Shown here piece by piece: positions 16,107 to 25,006 of a stretch of 64,000 nucleotides of DNA. The notes beneath the pieces are model-generated. The model worked only from the letters and a program-made list of their open reading frames with translations, ran no database searches and was not told the DNA's origin. The position numbers and the translations under genes were made by a program. Every line of letters starts with the position of its first letter. Within the stretch, counting starts at the first letter, position 1. Source of the DNA: JAFECT01 sp036501825 (GTDB taxonomy: Bacteria; Pseudomonadota; Alphaproteobacteria; Caulobacterales; Caulobacteraceae); contig DASXZP010000036.1 of the NCBI GenBank assembly GCA_036501825.1, positions 620,001 through 684,000 of the forward strand, in the 5' to 3' direction.

Positions 16107-17051
16107 CTATTTTCCGATCTTGGTCAGTTCGTCCATCAGGGCCGGGATCGCGGTCTTGTAGTCGGTGACCCAGCCGAAATCGGCGACCTGGAAGATCGGG
16201 GCGTCGGCGTCCTTGTTGATGGCGACGATGATCTTGGAGTCCTTCATGCCCGCCAGGTGCTGGATCGCGCCCGAAATACCGATGGCGATGTAGAGATCCG
16301 GCGCCACAACCTTGCCGGTCTGGCCGACCTGGTAGTCGTTGGGAGCGTAGCCCGCGTCCACCGCCGCGCGGCTGGCGCCGACCGCGGCGCCCAGCTTGTC
16401 CGCCAGCGGATCGAGCACGCGGTGGAACTCCTCCGCCGAACCCATGGCGCGGCCGCCGGAGACGACGATCTTGGCCGCCTGCAGTTCCGGACGATCCGAC
16501 TTGACCATCTGTTCGGAGACGAAGCGCGTCTTGGGCGCCTTCGGGCCCGGGGCCAGGGTTTCGACCGAGGCCGAACCGCCGCCATCCGCCGGTTTGAAGG
16601 CGGTGGCGCGCACGGTCAGCACCTTCTTCGCGTCCGACGATTGTACCGTTTCCAGCGCGTTGCCGGCATAGATCGGACGCACGAAGGTCGAGGCGTCGAC
16701 CACTTCGATCACGTCGGTGATCTGGTTGCTGTCGAGTTTCGCGGCGATGCGCGGCGCGCAATCCTTGCCGCTGGTGGTCGAGGGCACCAGCAGGGCGTCG
16801 TAATTCGCCATCAGCGGCAGCACCGCGAGTTCGACCGCTTCGGCGATCATCTTGCCGAGGTCGTCGCCCTGTTGCACCAGCACCTTGCGCACGCCGGCGA
16901 TCTGGGCCGCGGCCTGGCCCACGGCGTCACAGCCCTGGCCCAGCACCAGCACATCCACGTCGCCCGACAGCGCCTTGGCGGCGGTGACGGTCTTGGCGGT
17001 GGTGTCGCGCAGGTTTTGATTGTCGTGATCGGCGAAAACGAGAACGGCCAT
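16107..17051 (-). CDS. etfA: Electron transfer flavoprotein alpha subunit
   Basis: A 314-residue ETF alpha subunit, which with ETF beta accepts electrons from acyl-CoA dehydrogenases and passes them to ETF-ubiquinone oxidoreductase. The C-terminal FAD domain shows RAMGSAEEFHRVLDPLADKL, GASRAAVDAGYAPNDYQVGQ, YIAIGISGAIQHLAGM and the closing ADAPIFQVADFGWVTD. The ATG at 17051 shares bases with the etfB stop (TGATG); a GTG one codon earlier (17054) is also possible. The tight coupling keeps the two subunits in proportion. Length and motifs are normal for the family. Confidence 0.96.
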   Translation of the reverse strand: MAVLVFADHDNQNLRDTTAKTVTAAKALSGDVDVLVLGQGCDAVGQAAAQIAGVRKVLVQQGDDLGKMIAEAVELAVLPLMANYDALLVPSTTSGKDCAPRIAAKLDSNQITDVIEVVDASTFVRPIYAGNALETVQSSDAKKVLTVRATAFKPADGGGSASVETLAPGPKAPKTRFVSEQMVKSDRPELQAAKIVVSGGRAMGSAEEFHRVLDPLADKLGAAVGASRAAVDAGYAPNDYQVGQTGKVVAPDLYIAIGISGAIQHLAGMKDSKIIVAINKDADAPIFQVADFGWVTDYKTAIPALMDELTKIGK

Positions 17052-17797
17052 CACAGCACCCCCGCGGACTTGAGCTTGGCGACGAGGTCGGCAGCGTCGG
17101 CCACCTTCACGCCGGCCTGGCGCTTGGGCGGCTCAGTGACCTTCAGAACCTTCAGCTTCGAGGCGACATCGACGCCGAAGTCGGCGGGCGTCTTGGTGTC
17201 GATCGGCTTCTTCTTCGCCTTCATGATGTTCGGCAGCGAGGCGTAGCGCGGCTCGTTCAGGCGCAGGTCGGTGGTCACCACCGCCGGCAGATCGACATTG
17301 ATCGTCATCAAGCCACCATCGACTTCACGGGTGACGTCCGCGGTCTGTCCCTTCAGCTCGAGCTTCGAGGCAAAGGTCGCCTGCGGCCAGTCGAGCAGAC
17401 CGGCCAGCATCTGGCCCGCGGCGTTGTTGTCGCCGTCGATCGCCTGCTTGCCCATCAGCACCAGGCCCGGCTGTTCCTCGGCGACGACCGCCTTGAGCAA
17501 CTGCGCCACGGCGAGGGGATCGACGTCGACGTCGGTGGTGATCAGCAGGCCGCGATCGGCGCCCATGGCGAGCGCGGTGCGGATGGTCTCCTGCGCCTGC
17601 TGCACGCCGATGGAGACCACGACGATCTCTTCGACCGCGCCCTTTTCCTTCAGGCGCACCGCCTCTTCGACGGCAATCTCGTCGAAGGGGTTCATGGACA
17701 TCTTGACGTTGGCGAGATCGACGCCGGTCTGATCCGCTTTCACGCGGACCTTCACGTTAGCGTCGACCACCCGTTTGACCGGGACGAGGACCTTCAT
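17051..17797 (-). CDS. etfB: Electron transfer flavoprotein beta subunit
   Basis: A 248-residue ETF beta subunit, which binds AMP structurally and contacts partner dehydrogenases. It begins MKVLVPVKRVVDANVKVRV, then VKMSMNPFDEIAVEEAVRLK, the ADRGLLI region, and VLMGKQAIDGDNNAAGQMLAG, the family signature; VTTDLRLNEPRYASLPNIMKAKKK is the partner-recognition loop. I use the ATG at 17797 because MKVLVPVKR is the usual start, rather than the ATG five codons upstream. Its stop overlaps the etfA start. The 5' leader carries a perfect GCGGCC-TAG-GGCCGC palindrome about 29 bases before the start. Confidence 0.96.
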   Translation of the reverse strand: MKVLVPVKRVVDANVKVRVKADQTGVDLANVKMSMNPFDEIAVEEAVRLKEKGAVEEIVVVSIGVQQAQETIRTALAMGADRGLLITTDVDVDPLAVAQLLKAVVAEEQPGLVLMGKQAIDGDNNAAGQMLAGLLDWPQATFASKLELKGQTADVTREVDGGLMTINVDLPAVVTTDLRLNEPRYASLPNIMKAKKKPIDTKTPADFGVDVASKLKVLKVTEPPKRQAGVKVADAADLVAKLKSAGVL

Positions 17798-17825
17798 GGG
17801 CTGGCTTCGCACCTTGGGAGGAGGA

Positions 17826-17840
17826 GCGGCCTAGGGCCGC
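17826..17840. promoter_or_regulatory. Palindrome GCGGCC-TAG-GGCCGC in the etfBA leader
   Basis: A perfect six-base inverted repeat with a three-base spacer, placed 29 bases before etfB. It could be an operator or an mRNA hairpin. In GC-rich DNA such short GC palindromes also arise by chance, so support is weak. The rest of the gap up to 17952 shows no gene. Confidence 0.3.
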
Positions 17841-17952
17841 CAGGGAAGGGGGCTAGACAGCATTGGCCCCGGGCCGTGTCAACGTGCTGCAATGCAATAC
17901 GACTTTGCCGCAAGGGGAGTCCTTGCCGGGCCTCTTTCCGATGAAAGATGGC

Positions 17953-18531
17953 CTAGCGGGTCGCCCCGGGCTTCCACAGGACATCGGCCTTGCCCCGGTC
18001 GTTGGCCCGGCGGGCGGCCACGAACAGCAGGTCCGACAGCCGGTTGAGGTACTTCACCGCCTCCGGGCTCACCCGCTCGTGGGCTACGGCCGCCAGCGTC
18101 ACCGCCTCCCGCTCGGCCCGGCGGCAGACCGTGCGCGCCAGGTGCAGGTGGGCCGAAAGCGGCGTCCCGGCCGGCAGGACGAAGGAGGTCAGGGGTTCGA
18201 GGTCCCCGTTCAGGTCGTCGATCTCCCGCTCCAGCCGCTCGACCTGGCCGGCGGTGATGCGCAGGGGTTCAAAGGCCAGGGGCTTGTCCCGCTCGGGGGT
18301 GGCGAGGTCGGCGCCCAGGTCGAACAGGTCGTTCTGAATCCGCTCCAGGATGACGTCGAGGTGCGGGTCGCCCTGGGCGTGCAGCCGCGCCAGGCCCAGG
18401 CAGGCGTTGGTCTCGTCCACAGTCCCATAGGCGGCGACGCGGGGGTCATCCTTGGGCAGGGGCTCGCCCGTGGCCAGGCGGGTTTTCCCGCCGTCGCCGG
18501 CCCGCGTGTAGATCCGGTTCAGGGTGACCAA
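17953..18531 (-). CDS. PduO-type cob(I)yrinate/cob(I)alamin adenosyltransferase
   Basis: A 192-residue PduO/MMAB-type ATP:corrinoid adenosyltransferase. It converts cob(I)alamin to adenosylcobalamin, the cofactor of enzymes such as methylmalonyl-CoA mutase. Motifs: the N-terminal ATP loop IYTRAGDGGKTRL, AAYGTVDETNACLG, FVLPAGTPLSAHLHLARTVCRRAER and LNRLSDLLFVAAR near the C-terminus, all in the usual order. Its start lies seven bases after the HIG1-type gene, so these two are one transcript, upstream of etfBA. The neighbourhood suits propionyl-CoA and odd-chain fatty-acid catabolism, although no mutase gene is in the window. Confidence 0.93.
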   Translation of the reverse strand: MVTLNRIYTRAGDGGKTRLATGEPLPKDDPRVAAYGTVDETNACLGLARLHAQGDPHLDVILERIQNDLFDLGADLATPERDKPLAFEPLRITAGQVERLEREIDDLNGDLEPLTSFVLPAGTPLSAHLHLARTVCRRAEREAVTLAAVAHERVSPEAVKYLNRLSDLLFVAARRANDRGKADVLWKPGATR

Positions 18532-18538
18532 GCGCGCC

Positions 18539-18742
18539 TCAGCCGGAACCTTTGGCCTTCATCATCAATCCGATGACCAGGAACACGATGGCCACGGCCT
18601 GGGCCATGACCCGGTAGCGCATGAACTTGTTGGAGTTGGCCAGGGCGTAATTGCCCCCCCGGTAGAGCGAATAGAAGCCCATCACCAGGGTGGCGACGAC
18701 GGTGAGCAGGGCGAGAATGATCAGGACGTCGATGACGTGCAT
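18539..18742 (-). CDS. Twin-transmembrane protein, HIG1-domain type
   Basis: A 67-residue protein made of two membrane helices (about residues 4-25 and 45-62) joined by a conserved loop, LYRGGNYALANSNKFMRYRV. The R-G-G ... N-K-x-M-R-x-R-V pattern matches the HIG1 family, whose mitochondrial members associate with cytochrome oxidase and respiratory supercomplexes. Alphaproteobacterial copies are small and uncharacterised for the most part. It is the first gene of the run leading to the adenosyltransferase, seven bases away. A role near the respiratory chain would fit the neighbouring ETF genes, but that is an inference from the family only. Confidence 0.85.
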   Translation of the reverse strand: MHVIDVLIILALLTVVATLVMGFYSLYRGGNYALANSNKFMRYRVMAQAVAIVFLVIGLMMKAKGSG

Positions 18743-19025
18743 GGCCGAAATCTAGGCTTCCGACCCGGCCCGCGCCAGCCCGGAAAACCCTGCGACAATG
18801 TGCCGATCTAGTTCGCTGAACCTTGTGATTACAGCGTTTGCGGGTCTGTCGAGAAACCGACATTACCGCTCGCCGCACTTAGGACACCCTTTAATTTCAA
18901 CGCTATCTGCCCATATGGACCTGCGAGCACCGGGTTTCGGAAGGATATTGATCAAGCTCGCCGACCCCGGGTATCGTGCAGCTAGTAGAGGCCCGACCGC
19001 GAGTCGAGGCCGATGGGTGAGAGTG

Positions 19026-19694
19026 ATGAAACAAGCAGCCGTCAGAGCGACGTACGAATCGGTGGACCTCGGCGACGCCGCCGTCCCCGCGCCGAACCGC
19101 CGGGCCCTTTCCAAGATGCGGACCCGCCAGAAAGTCCTGGCCGCGGCCCGCGCCCTGTTCAACGAACGCGGCTACGACGCCGCCACCGTCCGCGACATCG
19201 CCCGCAGCGCCGGCATGTCCACCGGGGCGGTTTTCGCCAACTTCCAGGACAAGTCCGACCTCTTCGAAGCGGTCGAGATGGAGGACTTCGAGCGTATCGC
19301 CGAGGCCATGCGCGAGGCGGCGTCAGGTCCGCATAAGGATGTAGAGGCTAAACTGCTGGATGTTCTGTCCTGCGGCTACGTCTATTACGCCGATAGCCTG
19401 CCGCTGGCCCAGGCGACCGTGGCCCAATCCTGGCTGCGACCGTTGAACGCAGAACTGCGGGCGCGCAACGTTTTGAAAGTTCTGTTAGGAATCATCGGCG
19501 ACGCCTTAAGAGAAGGAGGCCGTCGGGGCGAGATTCGTCAGGATTTCGACGTCCGGCTGGTTTCCGAGATGCTTTGGGGCGCGTATTTGGCGAACTTCCG
19601 TCGGGCCATTTTCGACGGTTGGAACCTTGAGACGCTTCGGGCGCGTCTGGCCGATCAGATCGGTCTGGTGCTTTCGGGTCTCAGGCAAGGATAG
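19026..19694 (+). CDS. TetR-family transcriptional regulator (first of two)
   Basis: A 222-residue regulator. After a variable N-terminal stretch (about 35 residues) comes the TetR DNA-binding domain: KVLAAARALFNERGYDAATV then RDIARSAGMSTGAVFANFQDKSDLFEAV at about residues 40-85. The C-terminal ligand and dimer domain has no motif that points to a ligand. I start it at ATG 19026, preceded by GGGTGAGAG; upstream codons in frame look non-coding. It lies 84 bases before a second TetR gene on the same strand. The 283-base gap before it, shared with the divergent HIG1-type gene, contains no gene I can support. Confidence 0.88.
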   Translation: MKQAAVRATYESVDLGDAAVPAPNRRALSKMRTRQKVLAAARALFNERGYDAATVRDIARSAGMSTGAVFANFQDKSDLFEAVEMEDFERIAEAMREAASGPHKDVEAKLLDVLSCGYVYYADSLPLAQATVAQSWLRPLNAELRARNVLKVLLGIIGDALREGGRRGEIRQDFDVRLVSEMLWGAYLANFRRAIFDGWNLETLRARLADQIGLVLSGLRQG

Positions 19695-19778
19695 CCGGGA
19701 GACGGCCGTCCGGGTGGGTCGACGCCGAATACGGCGCGGCCCCTCCGGGGCAGGCGCTCTTCCGATCAGGGGGCTAAA

Positions 19779-20432
19779 TTGGGGGTTCGTGAAGTCCAGA
19801 AGCAGGCGACGCGGGAAAAGGTCGTTGAGGCCGCCCGCAGTCTGTTTGAGGAGATCGGATACGAAGAGACGACCATCCGCATGGTCGCCGAGCGCGCGAC
19901 CGTGTCCGTGGGCTCCGTATTCACCACCTTCGAAAGCAAGGTGGACATCTTCAACTACATCCTGTTCGAAAAATTCGAAGCGCTGTTCAGCGAGTTGCAG
20001 CGCATTTCGCCCTACCTGAAGGGCTCCGCCTGTCATCGCATCGCGTCGCTGATGTCGATCGCCTACGGCGTCGAGTGCCGCCAGCTCGACCTGATGATCT
20101 CGCACATGGCCGCGTCCTACGGCTGGCCGCGCCGCATCGAAGACGAGCACAACAAGCGCCGCGCGCGCCTGATCGGCCTGTTCCGCGACATCCTCGACCA
20201 GGGCGTGGCCCAGGGCGAGATTCGCCCCGACGTGGACCTCGACCAGTTCATCGACATCCTGCTGTCGGTCTACACGCGCAACTATCGCCGCGCCTATTAC
20301 GAGAAGCTGACCCCCGAAGAACTCTCCGCCATCGCCGAACAACAGGCGAGCCTGCTGTTCCAGGGCATCGCCACGCGGGCGGAATTCGGCGTCATCGGCG
20401 AAGCGCGCGACGTACGCGCGGCTGGCGCCTAA
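19779..20432 (+). CDS. TetR-family transcriptional regulator (second of two)
   Basis: A 217-residue regulator with a TetR HTH at about residues 10-55: KVVEAARSLFEEIGYEETTI then RMVAERATVSVGSVFTTFESKVDIFN. The C-terminal domain includes DEHNKRRARLIGLFRDILDQ and QFIDILLSVYTRNYRRAYYE. The start is a TTG at 19779 with an AGGGGG ribosome site seven bases upstream; no ATG lies near the domain start. The stop overlaps by four bases with the stop of the convergent Rieske oxygenase gene. A perfect GACGGCCGTC palindrome sits in the gap at 19701-19710 and may be an operator. No ligand can be predicted. Confidence 0.88.
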   Translation: MGVREVQKQATREKVVEAARSLFEEIGYEETTIRMVAERATVSVGSVFTTFESKVDIFNYILFEKFEALFSELQRISPYLKGSACHRIASLMSIAYGVECRQLDLMISHMAASYGWPRRIEDEHNKRRARLIGLFRDILDQGVAQGEIRPDVDLDQFIDILLSVYTRNYRRAYYEKLTPEELSAIAEQQASLLFQGIATRAEFGVIGEARDVRAAGA

Positions 20433-21535
20433 CTCTTCCAGCGCAGCGTTGCCGCCTTCACTGGATTGACGAACGGGCGGCCCTCTTTGCGGCTCGTCGC
20501 CCATTCCTTCTTCAGCGCCTGGTACCACTTGGCCTGGCGGTCGGCGTCGTCGACCCAGAGCAGCGGCGGGTCGTATTTCAGGCCTTCGTTCTGCAGGTTC
20601 ACCATGTCGCCGTCCTGGCGCAAGAAGGCGCGCGCGCCGGCGCGCACGAAGGGCAGGATCAGGCTGACCACCGGATGGTCCGACCACAGGATCTGGGTGA
20701 TGCGCGTTTTGCTCTCGGTCACCGGCGTCAGACACGTCAGGCTCAGCACCTGACGCTTGCCCACCAGGATATGCTCCCAGCGAAACGCCGGCAGGGCGAA
20801 GGTGATTTCGGTCAGCGGCTCGCCGCCCAGCGCGGCATAGGCGCGGCTGTTCTTCGACGGCGGATGCCGCGCCATGGCGAAGCCGTGCTCGCGCGGTTCG
20901 AACGCCTTGGCCTTTTCGTGGGCGCTCTTGGTGCTGCGCCACCACCACTGCTGATGCACATAGGGTCCGTGCGCGGGATCCATCAGGCCGACGATGGCGT
21001 GATCCACGTGGGCTTCGAAATCCATGCCGTCGACCAGCTTGGGCTTGCCGCCGACGACGCCGGGAAACTGCGGCGGCGCGTAGTCGGGCGCCAGGGGATT
21101 GCGCGGGTCCGACGCGATCCAGACGAAGATCAGCCCCTGGCTTTCGCGCACCGGATAGGCGCGCACCTTCACCCGCTCCGGCTCGAACGCCTGGCCGTCG
21201 ACCAGCGAAGGAATGGCGCTGCACACCCCGTCGGTCCCGAAACGCCAGCCGTGATAGCAGCACTCCACCGCCTCGCCGGTCTTGGGATCGGCAACGAGGC
21301 GCCCGGCCGACAAGGGCGCGGCGCGGTGGGGGCAGATGTCGCGCAACGCGAACACCGCGCCCTTGCGCGTGCGACCCAAGAGCACCGGTTCGCCCAGGAT
21401 TTCGTAGCGCTTCAGGTCGCCGGTCTTGAGGTCGGAGCCCAGCGCCGCGAACCACCAGGTGTCGCGCAGAAAGCCGCGGCCGAACGCGATGTCGGCGGCG
21501 CGGGGGCTCAGGTCCTGGTCGGCGTCAGCGGCCAT
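20429..21535 (-). CDS. Rieske non-haem iron oxygenase, alpha-subunit type
   Basis: A 368-residue aromatic-ring-hydroxylating-type oxygenase. The Rieske 2Fe-2S ligands are in ICPHRAAPL and, after 16 residues, CCYHGWRF. The mononuclear iron site is suggested by DHAIVGLMDPAHGPYVH. The substrate domain is of the PobA/VanA-like single-alpha type. No reductase or ferredoxin gene is adjacent, so electron partners must be encoded elsewhere. Substrate is unknown; family members demethylate or hydroxylate aromatics, sterols or quaternary amines. It begins with ATG at 21535 and its stop overlaps that of the convergent TetR gene by four bases, a close pairing that suggests, but does not prove, regulation. 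Confidence 0.88.
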   Translation of the reverse strand: MAADADQDLSPRAADIAFGRGFLRDTWWFAALGSDLKTGDLKRYEILGEPVLLGRTRKGAVFALRDICPHRAAPLSAGRLVADPKTGEAVECCYHGWRFGTDGVCSAIPSLVDGQAFEPERVKVRAYPVRESQGLIFVWIASDPRNPLAPDYAPPQFPGVVGGKPKLVDGMDFEAHVDHAIVGLMDPAHGPYVHQQWWWRSTKSAHEKAKAFEPREHGFAMARHPPSKNSRAYAALGGEPLTEITFALPAFRWEHILVGKRQVLSLTCLTPVTESKTRITQILWSDHPVVSLILPFVRAGARAFLRQDGDMVNLQNEGLKYDPPLLWVDDADRQAKWYQALKKEWATSRKEGRPFVNPVKAATLRWKS

Positions 21536-21562
21536 ACGGCCGTGTTAGCGTGTCTAGGGGGT

Positions 21563-21750
21563 AAAAAAAACAAGGGGTGAGAGGAAGAACTCAAAGAATT
21601 CAAAGAAGCGAAAGCTGTCGCACTTGAAAACCCGCGCAGCGGGCCTTCAACATTCTTGGATGCGCCTTCGGCGCCGGATGGGAGAGGCTCGACCCCTTGC
21701 TCTTCTTCGAGTTCTTGGAGTTCTTCCTCTCCCGCCTTGCTTTTTTTTCA
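21563..21750. repeat. Long A8/T8-bounded inverted repeat
   Basis: Left arm about 21563-21615 (A8, then CAAGGGGTGAGAGGAAGAAC and onward) pairs with right arm about 21699-21750, which ends CCTTGCTTTTTTTT. About 50 bases pair with few mismatches; the interior (about 21616-21698) is CG-rich with smaller hairpins. It lies directly downstream of the small basic protein gene on the minus strand. The T run makes it a plausible terminator as well as a repeat of MITE-like architecture. No open frame inside it can be supported. Confidence 0.75.
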
Positions 21751-21757
21751 GACCGGC

Positions 21758-21976
21758 TCAGTGCTTGGACTTGTCGCCCTTGAGGACCTTGTCGGCCTTG
21801 CGGTCGATCTTCTGTTCTTCCGCCTTGGACATGCGCCCGGCGTTCTGGGCCTGGCTGGCGCGGGCCTTGGCGTTCTTGGCGTGGGCCTTGTCCTCGATCG
21901 GATAGGCGCGCTTTTCCGGCTCGGCGAATTGGGACTTCTTCAGTTTCTTGCGGGTGTCGGTACGCAGCTCGGCCAT
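21758..21976 (-). CDS. Small basic hypothetical protein
   Basis: A 72-residue, highly charged protein starting at ATG 21976: MAELRTDTRKKLKKSQFAEP then EKRAYPIEDKAHAKNAKARA and a lysine/aspartate-rich tail. The K-S-x-F-A-x-P-E-x-R-A-Y-P-I-x-D-x-x-H-A-x-N-A-x-A-R pattern recurs in small proteins of phages and bacteria (DUF6582-like), whose function is unknown; I recall the pattern but cannot verify the family number. It is probably cytosolic. It stands alone, 58 bases downstream of secA on the same strand, and could share its transcript. The longer open frame upstream of 21976 overlaps secA and is not coding. Confidence 0.7.
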   Translation of the reverse strand: MAELRTDTRKKLKKSQFAEPEKRAYPIEDKAHAKNAKARASQAQNAGRMSKAEEQKIDRKADKVLKGDKSKH

Positions 21977-22034
21977 CACGGCTCTCCTCACTTGAGAGCC
22001 GTGGAACGCGCGGAATTCCCTGAAGTTCAGCCGG

Positions 22035-24803
22035 TCAGACCAGGGCGCCGTGGCAGTGCTTGAACTTGCGCTCCGAGCCGCAGGGACAGGGCGCATTGCG
22101 CGCGGTCCGCTCCCAGCCCATCGGCAGGGCCGAGTGGGGCAGGCCGGCGCGTTCGTCCATGCCCATGTTCTCCGTCGCCGACGGCGACAGCCGCCCCGCT
22201 TCGTTCTCGCCGGTCAGCGGGTTGATGTGGATCTCCTCGAACTCCGGCGCCATCGGTTGCGGCGCCTGCTCGAAGCGGAACTCCACGTTCATCAGCCACG
22301 CGGTGACGCCCTGGCGCAGGTCGGTCAGCAGGCGTTCGAACAGCGAGAAGGCCTCGGTCTTGTACTCGTTCAGCGGGTCGCGCTGGCCATAGCCGCGCAG
22401 GCCGATCACCGAGCGCAGGTGGTCGAGGTGCACCAGGTGCTCGCGCCAGTGATAGTCGATCATCTGGAGCAGGAAGCTCTTCTCGACCGACTTCATCTGG
22501 CCCGAGCCGACGGCCTCGGTCCGCTCGTCCGCGCGCTTGTCGGCGGCGGCCTGGATGCGCTCTTCGATCTCTTCGTTGGAGACGCCTTCTTCGGCGGCCC
22601 ACTCGGCCAAAGGCAGTTCGAGGCCCAGCGTCTGGCGCACGCGCTCGTCGAGGCCCGCAATGTCCCACTGCTCGGCATAGGCCTTGGGCGGCAGATGGCG
22701 GTTGACCAGGTCGGCGACGGTGTCTCTGCGGAACTCGGTGACCAGTTCGGTCAGGTCGTCCGCCTCCATGAACTCCTGGCGCTGCTCGAACACGGCCTTG
22801 CGCTGGTCGTTGACGACGTCGTCGTACTTCAGCAGGTTCTTACGGATTTCGAAGTTGCGCTGCTCGACGCGCTTTTGCGCCGTCGCGATGGCCGAGTTCA
22901 GCCACTTGTGGGTGATCGCCTCGCCTTCGGCCACGCCGAAGGTGCGCATGATCGAATCCAGACGCTCGCCGGCGAAGATGCGCAGCAGGTCGTCCTCGCA
23001 GGACAGGAAGAACTTCGACTTGCCCGGGTCGCCCTGACGGCCGGTACGGCCGCGCAGCTGGTTGTCGATGCGGCGGCTTTCGTGGCGTTCGGTGCCCAGC
23101 ACGAACAGACCGCCCGCCGCCAGCGCCTGCTGGCGTCGCGCGGCGATGTCGGCTTCGAAGGTGGCTTTCGCGTCGGCTTCCGCCTCCGGGGTGATCTCCA
23201 GGCCCATGCCGCGCTGTTCGAGCTTCCAACGCTGCATCTTCATGTCGAGGTTGCCGCCGAGCTGAATGTCGGTGCCGCGGCCGGCCATGTTGGTGGCGAT
23301 GGTCACCGCGCCTGGCACGCCCGCGTCGGCGACGATATAGGCTTCCTGTTCATGGTAACGCGCGTTCAGCACCTGGTGCGGAACGCCCTTGATGCGCTTG
23401 CCTTCGTGTTCGAACTCGTGCGCCTGGATCAGTTCCGACAGCACTTCCGACTTTTCGATCGACACGGTGCCGACCAGCACCGGCTGACCGCGGCGGTAGC
23501 AGTCTTCGATCTGCAGCAGGATGGCGTCGTTCTTTTCCTTCGAGGTGCGATAGACCTCGTCGTCCACGTCGATGCGGACGATCGGGCGGTTGGTCGGAAT
23601 GTCGGTCACGCCCATCTTGTAGATGTCCATGAACTCGGCTTCTTCCGTCAGCGCCGTACCGGTCATGCCCGACAGCGTCGAATAGAGGCGGAAGTAGTTC
23701 TGGATGGTGACCGAGGCCAGCGTCTGGTTCTCGGGCTGGATCTCGACGTGTTCCTTCGCCTCGATGGCCTGGTGCAGGCCTTCCGACAGGCGCCGGCCAT
23801 GCATCATGCGGCCGGTGAACTCGTCGATCAGCATCACCTCGCCGCCCTTGACGATGTAGTCACGGTCGCGGAGGTAGAGCGTGTGCGCACGCAGCGCCTG
23901 CGTCACGTGGTGCACGGCGGTGACGTTGGCGGAGTCGTAGAGGCCGGCGGTGTCGGGGGCCAGGTGGTCGCCCGCCATCAGCATCTCTTCAACCTTCTCC
24001 GAGCCGTACTCGGAGAGCATCACCTGACGCTGCTTTTCGTCGAGCTCGAAGGTCGCCTTGTCCTCGACCATCACCTTCACGATGTCGTCGACGATGCGGT
24101 AGAACTCGGATTTGTCGTCGGTCGGGCCGGAGATGATCAGCGGCGTGCGCGCTTCGTCGATCAGGATCGAGTCGACTTCGTCGACGATCGCGAAATTGTG
24201 GCCGCGCTGGACCATCTCGCGTTTGTCGTAGACCAGGTTGTCGCGCAGATAGTCGAAGCCGAATTCGTTGTTGGTGCCGTAGGTGATGTCGGCGTTGTAG
24301 GACGCGTGGCGCTGGGCCTGGTTCAGGCCGTTCACGATCACGCCCACGTCCATGCCGAGGAAGCGGTAGACCTGGCCCATCCACTCCGCGTCGCGTCGCG
24401 CGAGGTAGTCGTTCACCGTCACCAGGTGACAGCCCTTGCCTTCGAGCGCGTTCAGATAGAGCGGCGCGGTGGCGACCAGGGTCTTGCCTTCGCCGGTCCG
24501 CATCTCGGCGATGCCGCCTTCGTGCAGGACCATGCCGCCGACCAGCTGCACGTCGTAGTGGCGTTGGCCCAGCGTCCGCTTGGCCGCCTCGCGGGTCACC
24601 GCGAAGGCCTCGTTCATAAGCTTGTCGAGCTTCTCGCCGTTTTCGACGCGCTGGCGGAAGACCGCGGTCTGGGCGGCCAGTTGCTCGTCGCTCATGGCGG
24701 CGTACTGGGGCTCGAGCGCGTTGATGGCCTGGGCCCGCTGCATGAAGGTCTTCACGCGACGGTCGCTGGAAGAGCCGAAAATCTTCTTGGCTAGGGCAAG
24801 CAT
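22035..24803 (-). CDS. secA: Protein translocase subunit SecA
   Basis: A 922-residue SecA, the ATPase motor that drives unfolded proteins through SecYEG. Motifs are complete: Walker A MRTGEGKTL, VNDYLARRDAEWMG, DYLRDNLV, the DEAD-type IVDEVDSILIDEARTPLIIS, GMTGTA, IATNMAGRGTDI, GGLFVLGTERHESRRIDNQL and GRTGRQGDPG. The C-terminus has the zinc-binding CPCGSERKFKHCH that contacts SecB and phospholipid. Length is normal for an alphaproteobacterial SecA. It is divergent from the parvulin-like lipoprotein gene, with 203 bases between them. That gap holds no small gene I can support. Confidence 0.98.
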   Translation of the reverse strand: MLALAKKIFGSSSDRRVKTFMQRAQAINALEPQYAAMSDEQLAAQTAVFRQRVENGEKLDKLMNEAFAVTREAAKRTLGQRHYDVQLVGGMVLHEGGIAEMRTGEGKTLVATAPLYLNALEGKGCHLVTVNDYLARRDAEWMGQVYRFLGMDVGVIVNGLNQAQRHASYNADITYGTNNEFGFDYLRDNLVYDKREMVQRGHNFAIVDEVDSILIDEARTPLIISGPTDDKSEFYRIVDDIVKVMVEDKATFELDEKQRQVMLSEYGSEKVEEMLMAGDHLAPDTAGLYDSANVTAVHHVTQALRAHTLYLRDRDYIVKGGEVMLIDEFTGRMMHGRRLSEGLHQAIEAKEHVEIQPENQTLASVTIQNYFRLYSTLSGMTGTALTEEAEFMDIYKMGVTDIPTNRPIVRIDVDDEVYRTSKEKNDAILLQIEDCYRRGQPVLVGTVSIEKSEVLSELIQAHEFEHEGKRIKGVPHQVLNARYHEQEAYIVADAGVPGAVTIATNMAGRGTDIQLGGNLDMKMQRWKLEQRGMGLEITPEAEADAKATFEADIAARRQQALAAGGLFVLGTERHESRRIDNQLRGRTGRQGDPGKSKFFLSCEDDLLRIFAGERLDSIMRTFGVAEGEAITHKWLNSAIATAQKRVEQRNFEIRKNLLKYDDVVNDQRKAVFEQRQEFMEADDLTELVTEFRRDTVADLVNRHLPPKAYAEQWDIAGLDERVRQTLGLELPLAEWAAEEGVSNEEIEERIQAAADKRADERTEAVGSGQMKSVEKSFLLQMIDYHWREHLVHLDHLRSVIGLRGYGQRDPLNEYKTEAFSLFERLLTDLRQGVTAWLMNVEFRFEQAPQPMAPEFEEIHINPLTGENEAGRLSPSATENMGMDERAGLPHSALPMGWERTARNAPCPCGSERKFKHCHGALV

Positions 24804-25006
24804 TCGTAATCCGAAATCGGCGAGCGAGGGCTCGTAAGGTGGGGCGGCAACGCCGCGAAATCCAGGCGGGGGATGCGGCGGCCGAAGCCGCGCCGAAAGC
24901 CTTGGAAGTCTTAGAAACCCCTCGACTTGCGCGCGCGCGAGACTTAAGCACCGACCCCGGGCCTGTCAACGAGACGGGTTGTCCTGAAAGGGATTTCGGG
25001 GTCGCG

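Noticed and set aside
22050..24794. A 914-codon open frame on the plus strand opposite secA
   Set aside because: Antisense to a complete SecA with all motifs; its translation is rich in Val, Gly, Arg and His and has no domain. Long shadows are expected at this GC content.
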